From Gemmatimonadota bacterium (GTDB lineage Bacteria > Gemmatimonadota > Gemmatimonadetes > Longimicrobiales > Gaopeijiaceae), in assembly GCA_022823225.1 (NCBI GenBank), contig JAJDXM010000071.1, positions 1 to 43,462 on the forward strand: a stretch of DNA of 43,462 bases, written 5' to 3'. Shown piece after piece: positions 27,341-34,883 of this stretch (the stretch's first letter is position 1; each line of letters begins with the position of its first letter). The position numbers and the translations under genes were made by a program. A model generated the notes under the pieces. It saw only the letters and a program-made list of their open reading frames with translations. It ran no database searches and was not told the origin of the DNA.

Positions 27341-27428
27341 CCGTGGACAAAACCCCCGCGGCATTCGAGCGGCGAATGCATCCGGGCTGGCCGCGGTGCT
27401 CGCGGTGCTCACGCGGGTTTATCCACGG
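27341..27428. repeat. 88-bp imperfect inverted repeat enclosing a second hairpin
   Basis: CCGTGGACAAAACCCCCGCG (27341-27360) pairs, with small bulges, with CGCGGGTTTATCCACGG (27412-27428). Within it, GCATTCG and CGAATGC form a perfect 7-bp hairpin (27361-27379), and GCGGTGCTC occurs twice in tandem (about 27392-27410). There is no U-run, so it is not an obvious terminator for the DUF805 gene. It lies about 100 bp upstream of tRNA-Val. Confidence 0.6.
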
Positions 27429-27525
27429 GGGGGGCGTCGGCGCTCCTGAGGGTGCGGCAAAGTGGGCCGGTCCCGTCATCCGGCGGCAGTACCCGCCCGA
27501 CCAGCCTGAGCTTAAACTCAAGTCG

Positions 27526-27600
27526 GGGCGCTTAGCTCAGTTGGTTCAGAGCGCCTGCCTTACAAGCAGGAGGTCGGCGGTTCGAATCCGTCAGCGCCCA
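27526..27600 (+). tRNA. tRNA-Val (anticodon UAC)
   Basis: The gene folds as a full cloverleaf. The acceptor GGGCGCT (27526-27532) pairs with AGCGCCC (27593-27599), with discriminator A at 27600. The D arm reads TTAGCTCAGTTGG, and the anticodon stem CTGCC/GGCAG-like encloses TTACAAG with TAC at 27561-27563. The T arm is GGCGGTTCGAATCCGTC. CCA is not encoded. A recombinase remnant starts 58 bp further on, so this is the probable integration site of the downstream island. Confidence 0.95.
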
Positions 27601-27658
27601 TTACACTTACAAGATTCGGGGGCCCGATGCTCTCCAATTATGCTCTCCAATTGGATCG

Positions 27659-28120
27659 CTAGTTGGACGCGGAACCGGTCTCCCTGTAGGCATCGAGAGC
27701 CTTCCGGAGCCGGTCCTCATCAGGCTTCTGGTAGCACTGGAGGACCGTCTGGGCGGTTTTCCATCCGCCCAGGTCGCAGAGCACCTTGAGCGGCAGGTCC
27801 ATGAGGTCGGAGGCGAATTTGCGCCTGAGTGAATGCCACCCCCGGCCCCACTTGGGTTCGAGTCCCGCGAACTCTTCGGCCCTCTTCCACCAACTGCTCG
27901 CCAGCCAGCGGGTCATGCACGCCGAAGGGTCCTTCGGTGCCGGCATCACCGGCGCATCCCCGATTCCGGGGTTGCGCCTCCGTGCTTCCACCAGAACGGC
28001 CTGCGCCATGGAGGTAATCGGCGTTCGGTGCTCGTACCCCGTCTTTTCGTGCTCACCGCGCCACCGGATGGCATTGGTATCGAGGTCGATATCGGACCAG
28101 CGGACGGTAGGTAGCTCAAA
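27659..28120 (-). pseudogene. C-terminal remnant of a tyrosine recombinase
   Basis: The minus frame is open from 28120 to the stop at 27659, with a TGA just upstream (28121-28123). It encodes only the second half of an integrase: RWSDIDLDTNAIRWRG and KTGYEHRTPIT (the beta-sheet with the catalytic-Lys region), then GWHSLRRKFASDLMD with the HxxR pair. GGWKTAQ (the Trp in the H/W position) and VLQCYQ with the Tyr nucleophile follow. The first catalytic Arg and the whole DNA-binding half are missing, so it should be inactive. ATG 28009 could start a shorter 116-residue piece. Its 3' end lies 58 bp from tRNA-Val, the classic position for an island integrase. Confidence 0.82.
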
Positions 28121-28329
28121 TCACGGCAGGAAATCACGTAAGTTCAACCAGGACTGCACGATCTGCGTTTCTTGCTGTTCGATGACCTCGGGTCTCACCG
28201 CTGTGGAATCGCGAGAATACAGGCTTCAATTGGCGGGAGCCAGACCGTGGACGGAGTGTTCCGTTTCCACTTCGTCCCACCATGATCTCGGGGGCATCCT
28301 TGGCCCAATGTCGTCGTGTTTCCGCCGAC

Positions 28330-28776
28330 TCACCAGACCGAGCAAGCGAGAACGACCGATAGCAGAAAGAACACGACGGGCAATGCACTCTCCACGACCG
28401 TCAGCTTCCAGTACCGCCCGGCACTCTTCCCTTCATCCAGCAGCTCCCATTCGCGCGTATAGAACGGGTAGGCCAACCTCTTTTCCAGGTCATGCAACGC
28501 CTTGAACTTGCCGGAGTTGAGCTGCCGGTACGACCGACCGACCACATACCAAGACGCAGCCAGAATCATTCCCGCAATACCCGCCACGCGAAGCACGATC
28601 CTAACTCGTTCCCCATCGATGCCAAGCTGGAGTAGTCCTCCAAGGAACACGGCCAGCGCGACGAACAGGGTCACGTAGAGCCGGTGCGCTCTCTCCCGGC
28701 GCTCGCTTACGCGATCCGCCGACTCTGCATGGAGCTTGTAGATCTCGAACAACTCCCGACGCTCGTAGTCCGTCAC
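28330..28776 (-). CDS. Small three-TM membrane protein resembling RipA-type proteins, partner of the TIR gene
   Basis: The product is 148 residues from GTG 28776, which shares a base with the stop of the TIR gene and has GGGAGG seven bases upstream. An amphipathic start (YERRELFEIYKLHAESADRVSERRERAHRLY) leads into hydrophobic segments at about 33-52, 58-79 and 128-146. Between them lies a conserved-looking cytosolic loop (RSYRQLNSGKFKALHDLEKR, LAYPFYTREWELLDEG). This pattern, with SYRxLNSGKF and a short xPxxxEW segment, resembles small membrane proteins annotated as RipA-like octameric proteins; that assignment is from memory. Coupled translation behind a TIR domain gene suggests it is the membrane effector of a signalling pair, by analogy with TIR-plus-membrane-effector immune systems. 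Confidence 0.7.
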   Translation of the reverse strand: MTDYERRELFEIYKLHAESADRVSERRERAHRLYVTLFVALAVFLGGLLQLGIDGERVRIVLRVAGIAGMILAASWYVVGRSYRQLNSGKFKALHDLEKRLAYPFYTREWELLDEGKSAGRYWKLTVVESALPVVFFLLSVVLACSVW

Positions 28777-29186
28777 TAACCAACCTCCCGAATAGCACGG
28801 ACGATGCTCTGGGTGTTCCACCGGACGATTCGGTCAGCTGCGTTCTTGACTCGAACTGAAGTCCGCTGAGCACCCCAAGGCTCGACTGCCACGATGGCCT
28901 TCCCGCCCAAGAAACCCGACTCGGCCAAATCGATCTCTTCGTTGATCCACCTGCTGTACGAGGCGTACACGCCCGCTAGGATTAGGATGACATGGCAGGG
29001 GGACATCTGGTTGCGGATCTCCTCGCGGAGCCTCTCGTCGTCGTCAGCGTCGTGGATAGGATCGTCCGGGGGCACCGAGTAATCCACGAACGAAAAGCGC
29101 TCGGCATTCGTGAGCATTCTGATGAGCGACTTGTACTGCTCCTTGTAGGCCCACGAGTGGCTGATGAAGATCCTGTAGGTCTTCAC
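28776..29186 (-). CDS. TIR-like (ThsB/MTH538-type) domain protein
   Basis: This 136-residue protein starts at GTG 29186 (AAGGAG seven bases upstream); longer starts have no family resemblance. The whole protein is one TIR-like domain: KTYRIFISHSW (strand A), FSFVDYSVPPDDPIHDAD (BB-loop region), PCHVILILAGVYASYSRWINEEIDLA, then KAIVAVEPWGAQRTSVRVKNAADRIVRWNTQSIVRAI. The WINEEI helix carries the expected catalytic Glu (Glu84, or Glu83). This is the PF08937 type used by ThsB of Thoeris, which makes a cyclic ADP-ribose isomer on phage infection. No ThsA-like SIR2/SLOG gene is nearby; instead a small membrane protein is encoded immediately downstream with overlapping stop and start. A role in anti-phage defence is inferred from family and island context. 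Confidence 0.85.
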   Translation of the reverse strand: MKTYRIFISHSWAYKEQYKSLIRMLTNAERFSFVDYSVPPDDPIHDADDDERLREEIRNQMSPCHVILILAGVYASYSRWINEEIDLAESGFLGGKAIVAVEPWGAQRTSVRVKNAADRIVRWNTQSIVRAIREVG

Positions 29187-29533
29187 GGAAATCTCCTTGA
29201 GGGTGAGGGTTGTCGGTGAGGTGACCCTTGGGGTCGTGGTAGGCGCTCGCCCGGCCACGGACCCAATAACGGTATGATACCAGAAGCGGAACCGGAAGCC
29301 CACCATCGGAACCGCGCCCGGATCTGACGCTCGCGTTCGGATGACGCGGACCGCACCCGTGCCGATACGAAACGACATGCTACATTGGAGCATGACCAAG
29401 ACCGAGCTTCCGAGTTCCGGGCGGAGACCGGCCGACCTGCTGTTGGACATCATCGGGCCACGCAGGTCCGGGCGTCTCATCCGGCCCAGCGATGCTGCCG
29501 CCCCCGATCCGCGCACCACGCGCTGATCCGACC
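29187..29533. other. Divergent promoter region between the TIR pair and the hsd operon
   Basis: About 350 bp separate the two start codons and must hold both promoters. On the minus side a TATCAT near 29273-29278 could be a -10 box, without a convincing -35. A small plus-strand frame from ATG 29392 to 29526 (44 residues, MTKTELPSSGRRPADLLLDI) has weak support; I do not call it a gene. GC content is lower than in flanking genes. Confidence 0.4.
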
Positions 29534-31987
29534 ATGGCCCTACGCAAATCCCACCTCTACGCCTCGCTCTGGCAGAGCTGCGACCAGCTGCGCGGCGGGA
29601 TGGACGCCTCGCAGTACAAGGACTACGTCCTCACGCTGCTGTTCATGAAGTACGTGTCGGACAAGTACGCGGACATCGACGATCCGTATCCCGACATCGT
29701 CGTGCCATCGGGTGGTGGCTTCGGCGACATGGCCGCGCTCAAGGGCACGAAGGACATCGGCGACCAGATCAACACGGTCATCAGCCGACTCGCCGATGCC
29801 AACGGGGCACTCCTCAAGGGCGTAATTGACCAAGCCGACTTCAACGACGAAAGCAGGCTGGGCAGAGGCCGGGAGATGACGGACCGGCTCACGAAGCTGG
29901 TCGGGATCTTCGAGGGGCTCGATTTCCGCGCCAACCGCGCCCATGGCGACGACCTCCTGGGCGACGCCTACGAGTACCTCATGCGGCACTTCGCCACCCA
30001 GTCGGGCAAGAGCAAGGGACAGTTCTACACTCCGGCGGAGGTCTCGCGCATCATGGCCCGGGTGATCGGGATCGGGCCGGACACGGCCCGGGACCGCTCG
30101 GTCTACGACCCCACCTGCGGCTCCGGCTCGCTGCTCATCAAGGCCTCGGACGAGGCACCGAACGGGCTGACCATCTTCGGGCAGGAGATGGACGTGGCGA
30201 CGTGGACGATGGCGCGGATGAACATGATCCTGCACGGCCACACGGCGGCCGAGGTCGAGCGTGGCAACACGCTTGCCGCGCCGCGCTTCACCGCCAGCCG
30301 GGGGCTCCTCCAGCGCTTCGATTTCGCCGTGGCCAATCCGCCCTTCTCGACGAAGGCCTGGTCGAACGGCCTCGATCCCGCCCACGATACGTTCCGCCGA
30401 TTCGAGTACGGTGTTCCACCGGCGAAGAACGGCGACTACGCCTTTCTCCTCCATCTCGTCGCATCGCTCAAGAGCACCGGCAAGGGCGCGATCATCCTCC
30501 CGCACGGTGTGCTCTTCCGGGGCAACCGCGAGGCGGCGATCCGCCGCAATCTAGTCGAGCGTGGCCTGATCCAAGGCGTGATCGGGCTCCCCGCCAACCT
30601 ATTCTACGGCACCGGGATCCCGGCATGCATCGTCGTCATCGACAAGAAGAGCGCGGCCACGCGGGACGGCATCTTCATGATCGACGCGAGCCGGGGCTTC
30701 CATAAGGACGGCGCGAAGAACCGGCTGCGGGAGCGCGACATCCACCGCATCGTCGACGTGTTCAACGAGCGGAGGGGCGTCCCCGGTTACTCGCGCTCGG
30801 TGCCCGTGGACGAGATCGCCAGCGATGCTAACGAGTACAACCTGAACATCCCCCGCTACATCGATTCCGGCGAACCCGAGGACCTGCACGACCTAGGCGC
30901 GCACCTGCGCGGCGGCATCCCGAACCGTGACATCGACGCTCTCCGGCGCTTCTGGAAGGTGTTCCCCGGTCTGCGGGAACGGTTGTTCGCACCGGGCGGT
31001 CGGGAGGGATACGGTCGCGCCCGCGTTTCGGCGGATGACGTGCGCGCCGTCGTCCTGGGAGATGATGAGTTCAGGGCGTATGGTGACCGGACTCGCCACG
31101 TCTTCGACCTTTGGCGGCGGACACACGCGCCCCGACTCCTCGAACTGGTCGAGGGAGATTCTCCCAAGGCCCTGATCCGGGATCTGTCGGAGGACCTGTT
31201 GAGCCGCTTCGCGGGCCTTCCACTGCTCGACCGCTATGACGTGTACCAGTGCCTCATGGACTACTGGGACGAGGTCATGCAGGACGACGCGTACCTGATC
31301 GTGACGGAGGGATGGAGGGAGGTGGCGCGGCCCCGAGTGCTCGTGGGCGGGAAGGGAAAGGGGGCAAAGGAGTCGCCCGACCTGACGGTGAGCCGCGCAA
31401 AGTACAAGATGGACCTGCTTCCGCCCGAGCTTGTGGTCGCGCGGTACTTCGCGGGGGAGCGCGGTGAGGTCGACCGCCTGCTGGCCGAAGAGGAGGCCAT
31501 CGGGCGGGAAGTGGCGGCGTTCGTTGAAGAGAATTCGGACGATGACGGCCCGCTGAGCGACGCAACGACGGCGACGGGAAAGGTGACGCAGGCGACCGTG
31601 AAGGCGCGGCTGAAGGCGGTTGGCGACGGCCCCGACGACCGGGAGGAACGCGACGCGCTGGATGTCTGCCTCGACCTGATGAAGGCTCACGCCAAGGCAA
31701 AGAGGGCGGCGAAGGCCGCTAAGGCGAAGCTGGACACCAAGGTGCTGGCGCGGTACGCAGCACTTGGCGCGGCCGAGGTCGCCGACATGGTGGTTGCCGA
31801 CAAGTGGATGGCGAGCATCGAAGACGCGATCCGGGCGGTAGTCGAGCGCGTGACCGGCGAGCTTCTGGATCGCGTGAGAGTGCTGGAGGAACGGTACGCG
31901 CAGTCTCTTCCGGAGCTTGAACGTCGAGTCGAGGACCACGGCGCGAAGGTCGAGGGCCACCTGAAGCAAATGGGGCTCTCGGTTTGA
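29534..31987 (+). CDS. hsdM: Type I restriction-modification DNA methyltransferase subunit
   Basis: The product is 817 residues. An N-terminal HsdM_N helical domain (LYASLWQSCDQLRGGMDASQYKDYVLTLLFMKYVSDK) precedes the methyltransferase core: GQFYTPAEVSRIMA, the SAM-binding DPTCGSGSLL (from Asp192) and the catalytic NPPF (Asn268), giving N6-adenine methylation. IGLPANLFYGTGIPACI is the usual downstream strand. The C-terminal half (about 430-817) is longer than in small HsdM proteins and includes a Lys/Ala-rich segment and a final coiled coil (LEERYAQSLPELERRVED) that probably contacts HsdS. The ATG at 29534 was chosen as start. The stop overlaps the HsdS start by four bases. It is the first gene of the hsd operon. 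Confidence 0.95.
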   Translation: MALRKSHLYASLWQSCDQLRGGMDASQYKDYVLTLLFMKYVSDKYADIDDPYPDIVVPSGGGFGDMAALKGTKDIGDQINTVISRLADANGALLKGVIDQADFNDESRLGRGREMTDRLTKLVGIFEGLDFRANRAHGDDLLGDAYEYLMRHFATQSGKSKGQFYTPAEVSRIMARVIGIGPDTARDRSVYDPTCGSGSLLIKASDEAPNGLTIFGQEMDVATWTMARMNMILHGHTAAEVERGNTLAAPRFTASRGLLQRFDFAVANPPFSTKAWSNGLDPAHDTFRRFEYGVPPAKNGDYAFLLHLVASLKSTGKGAIILPHGVLFRGNREAAIRRNLVERGLIQGVIGLPANLFYGTGIPACIVVIDKKSAATRDGIFMIDASRGFHKDGAKNRLRERDIHRIVDVFNERRGVPGYSRSVPVDEIASDANEYNLNIPRYIDSGEPEDLHDLGAHLRGGIPNRDIDALRRFWKVFPGLRERLFAPGGREGYGRARVSADDVRAVVLGDDEFRAYGDRTRHVFDLWRRTHAPRLLELVEGDSPKALIRDLSEDLLSRFAGLPLLDRYDVYQCLMDYWDEVMQDDAYLIVTEGWREVARPRVLVGGKGKGAKESPDLTVSRAKYKMDLLPPELVVARYFAGERGEVDRLLAEEEAIGREVAAFVEENSDDDGPLSDATTATGKVTQATVKARLKAVGDGPDDREERDALDVCLDLMKAHAKAKRAAKAAKAKLDTKVLARYAALGAAEVADMVVADKWMASIEDAIRAVVERVTGELLDRVRVLEERYAQSLPELERRVEDHGAKVEGHLKQMGLSV

Positions 31988-33312
31988 GCCCGCAGGGCAT
32001 CTGCGCCGAGCGGGACGGTGGAGCCGCGCCGCTGGGTTGGAGCGCGGCTATCGATCAGCGACCGAGGTTCGAGGGGGAGTGGGAAACGCGGCAGCTGGGA
32101 GAATGTGTGCGGATCCGCGGAGATAGAGTGTCCTCCAGCAAGGCGGGTGGCGACACGCTATGCGTCGAACTAGAGGACATCGAACAAGCCACCGGACGGC
32201 TGCTCAACCGTGAACTGGCTGGCAGCGTATCCGCCAAGTACGTCTTTGAGTCGGGTGACGTGTTGTTTGGGCGATTGCGACCGTACCTCCGAAAATGGTG
32301 GTACGCGGATCGGCCCGGTGTTTGCTCCACCGAAATCTGGCCTCTGGTGTCGGATCCGCTGAAGGTCGACAATCGATTCATCTATTGGCTCATCCAAGCC
32401 GACACGCTGTACGAAGCGGCCCAAGTCTCCTACGGCACCCACATGCCACGGGCGGACTGGAAGGTCGTGTCCGAAGTCCCTCTCCCGCTTCCGCCCCTGG
32501 CCGAGCAGCGGGCCATCGCGGCCGTGCTGTCCGACGTGGATGGCCTGATCGGGTCGTTGGAGGCGCTGATCGAGAAGAAGCGGGCGATCAAGCGGGCCGC
32601 GATGCAGCAACTCCTGACCGGCAGGACCCGGCTGCCGGGGTTCGAGGGCGAGTGGGAGGTCAGGGCGCTGGAGGATCATCTCCGGTTTCTCCGTCACGGG
32701 AGCTTCCCACGCTCCGACCTCGGGCCTAACAGTGGCGGTGGAGTGAGGTACCTCCACTATGGAGATATCCATACGTCCGAGCGCGTGTACCTCGATCAGA
32801 CGGTGGTCACCGGGTTGCCGACCTTGGCAAAGGATCGCGCCAAAAGGCTTGATCGGCTACGCGACGGAGACCTCGTGTTCGTTGACGCTTCTGAAGACAT
32901 CGGCGGTGTCGGCAAGTCGGTCGAGATTATGGGGGCCGAGGGTCAGCGAGTCGTATCCGGGCTTCACACCATCGCGGTCAGATTCAGTAATTCGGTGCTC
33001 GCCGACGGCTTCAAGGCTTACTTGCAGTTCTGTCCCCGATTCCGGAATCACCTTCGGCGGCTAGCGGCAGGAACCAAAGTATACGCGACAAACCGCACCC
33101 ACATCGCTGCTGCTGAGCTTCGACTCCCGCCTCTCCCCGAACAGCGCGCCATTGCCACCGTCCTCTCCGACATGTACGACGAGATTGCCGCGCTTGAGCG
33201 CCGCCTCGACAAGACCCGCGCCCTCAAGCGGGGCATGATGCAGCAACTCCTCACCGGTACGATCCGTCTTCCGATCCCGGATGCCGTCACCGAGGACGAA
33301 CCGGGCCGATGA
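31984..33312 (+). CDS. hsdS: Type I restriction-modification specificity subunit with two target-recognition domains
   Basis: The product is 442 residues from TTG 31984, overlapping the hsdM stop (TTGA). It has the repeated HsdS layout: a first target-recognition domain (about 28-180), a conserved helix with PLPPLAEQRAIAAVLSDVD and KKRAIKRAAMQQLLTG, a second target-recognition domain (about 220-385), and a second copy of that helix (LPPLPEQRAIATVLSDM and KTRALKRGMMQQLLTG). The two helices set the spacing of a bipartite DNA site. The target sequence cannot be predicted. The stop overlaps the start of the next gene (ATGA), showing that the embedded ATPase gene is part of the operon. Confidence 0.94.
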   Translation: MSPQGICAERDGGAAPLGWSAAIDQRPRFEGEWETRQLGECVRIRGDRVSSSKAGGDTLCVELEDIEQATGRLLNRELAGSVSAKYVFESGDVLFGRLRPYLRKWWYADRPGVCSTEIWPLVSDPLKVDNRFIYWLIQADTLYEAAQVSYGTHMPRADWKVVSEVPLPLPPLAEQRAIAAVLSDVDGLIGSLEALIEKKRAIKRAAMQQLLTGRTRLPGFEGEWEVRALEDHLRFLRHGSFPRSDLGPNSGGGVRYLHYGDIHTSERVYLDQTVVTGLPTLAKDRAKRLDRLRDGDLVFVDASEDIGGVGKSVEIMGAEGQRVVSGLHTIAVRFSNSVLADGFKAYLQFCPRFRNHLRRLAAGTKVYATNRTHIAAAELRLPPLPEQRAIATVLSDMYDEIAALERRLDKTRALKRGMMQQLLTGTIRLPIPDAVTEDEPGR

Positions 33313-34883
33313 AGCCGATCCGGGTCTTCATCAGCAGCGTCCAACGCGAGTTCGCGCGGGAGCGGGAACATCTGCGCGACTACCTGCGGGGCGATCCTCT
33401 GATGCGACGTTTCTTCCAGGTATTCCTCTTCGAAGACGTGCCGGCCTCCGGTCGCCGGCCGGACGAGGTCTACCTGGACGAGGTCGAACGGTGCGAGATC
33501 TATGTCGGCCTGTTCGGGACCGACTACGGATTCGAGGATGTGGACGGAGTCTCGCCCACGGAGCGCGAGTTCGACCGGGCCACCGAGTTGGAGAAGCACC
33601 GCCTGATCTTCCTGAAGGGCGCCGCGGGAGGCGAGCGCCACCCGAAGATGCGTGCGCTCATCGGCAGAGCGCAGGCCGGACTGGTGAGAAGACGCTTCGC
33701 AACGTCGGCGGAGTTGGTGGCCGGGCTGTACGCGGCACTCGTCCAGTATCTCGAAGCGCGGCAACTGCTGCGCTTCGGCCCCTTCGACGCCGCCCGTTGC
33801 TCGGGGGCCACCCTTGACGATCTGAACGTCGAGGGCATGTACCGCTTCATCCGTGTGGCTCGGAGGTCACGGCAGTTCCCGCTGCCGGAGGAGACGCCCC
33901 CGGCGGACCTGCTCAGGCACCTGAACCTGTTGAACAGGGGACGGCTCACCAACGCTGCGGTGCTGCTTTTCGGCAGAGCCCCGCAACGCTTCCTGATTTC
34001 TTCGGAGGTCAAGTGCGCGCACTTCCACGGGGCCGAGGTCGCCAAGCCGATCCCTTCCTACCAGGTCTACAAGGGCACGGTCTTCGAGCTGGTGGATCAG
34101 GCGGTGGACTTCGTGATGAGCAAGATCGCTCTGGCCGTGGGCACGAGGGCCGAGACGGTCCAGGCTCCGGTGGCTTACGAGATTCCGAGGGAGGTCGTGA
34201 CGGAGGCCATCGTGAACGCGGTGGCGCACCGGGACTACACCGACAACAGCAGTGTTCAGGTCATGCTCTTCGCCGACCGGCTGGAGGTCATGAATTCAGG
34301 TCGCCTGCCGCCGCCGCTCACCGTGGAGAAACTGCGCGTGGCGCACCAGTCGCTGCCCGCCAATCCGCTGATCGCCGAGTCCATGTATCTGCTCCGCTAC
34401 ATTGAGAAGATGGGAACCGGGACGGTGGACATGATCCGGCGGTGCGCCGAAGCGGGGCTGCGAGAGCCCGAGTTCGAGGCGGGCGCGGGCTTCATCACCC
34501 GGATCTGGCGTCCGGTCGGCGACCGTAAGCGGCTTGGTGCCGTTCGAGTGACTACCCAGGAAACTAAAGACGGTGCGCGAACGACTACCCAAGAAGGCCG
34601 TAATACTACCCAACAACCCGACGAAACTACCCAAGAAAGTGGCCGAGCTACCCGAGAAAGCGGTGGTGAGGCGGATTCGATGCCTACCCGCGACCGCATC
34701 GTTGCTCTTCTACGAAGCGATCCGACGCTGACCCGCGCTGCCTTGGCCACCCATGTCGGAATCACGCCGGAGGGCGTCAAGTATCATCTTGACAAGCTCC
34801 GCAAGGCGGGTCGCATCCGTCATGTGGGACCGACCAAGAAGGGGCGCTGGGAAATCCTCGAATCCGAATCGACTCCGCAATGA
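33309..34883 (+). CDS. DUF4062 + GHKL-like ATPase + winged-helix protein embedded in the hsd operon
   Basis: The product is 524 residues. Residues 1-105 are DUF4062 (RVFISSVQREFAREREHLRDY ... YVGLFGTDYGF ... SPTEREFDRA). A central region (about 180-400) is the ATP-binding half of Schlafen/AlbA-type regulators: REVVTEAIVNAVAHRDY (about 294-310), LEVMNSGRLPPPLT, and YIEKMGTGTVDMI (about 360-372). The usual N-terminal AlbA domain is missing and DUF4062 takes its place. A linker with repeated TTQ units (about 414-445) leads to a C-terminal winged helix (TRAALATHVGITPEGVKYHLDKLRKAGRI). The gene overlaps hsdS and hsdR by four bases each (ATGA), so it is tightly coupled. It may sense and regulate the restriction system or act as a second defence module. 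Function is inferred. Confidence 0.82.
   Translation: MKPIRVFISSVQREFAREREHLRDYLRGDPLMRRFFQVFLFEDVPASGRRPDEVYLDEVERCEIYVGLFGTDYGFEDVDGVSPTEREFDRATELEKHRLIFLKGAAGGERHPKMRALIGRAQAGLVRRRFATSAELVAGLYAALVQYLEARQLLRFGPFDAARCSGATLDDLNVEGMYRFIRVARRSRQFPLPEETPPADLLRHLNLLNRGRLTNAAVLLFGRAPQRFLISSEVKCAHFHGAEVAKPIPSYQVYKGTVFELVDQAVDFVMSKIALAVGTRAETVQAPVAYEIPREVVTEAIVNAVAHRDYTDNSSVQVMLFADRLEVMNSGRLPPPLTVEKLRVAHQSLPANPLIAESMYLLRYIEKMGTGTVDMIRRCAEAGLREPEFEAGAGFITRIWRPVGDRKRLGAVRVTTQETKDGARTTTQEGRNTTQQPDETTQESGRATRESGGEADSMPTRDRIVALLRSDPTLTRAALATHVGITPEGVKYHLDKLRKAGRIRHVGPTKKGRWEILESESTPQ

Noticed and set aside
27361..27379. Intrinsic terminator for the DUF805 gene
   Set aside because: A perfect hairpin is present but it is followed by ATCCGGG with no T-run.
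28134..28388. 84-codon minus-strand frame between the TIR pair and the integrase remnant
   Set aside because: It overlaps the end of the membrane protein gene and has no recognisable features.
28776..29186. Complete canonical Thoeris system
   Set aside because: Only the ThsB-like TIR gene is present; no SIR2-SLOG or other known ThsA is encoded nearby.
29392..29526. Small 44-codon frame upstream of hsdM
   Set aside because: Weak ribosome binding site, no family resemblance, and the position fits a promoter region.
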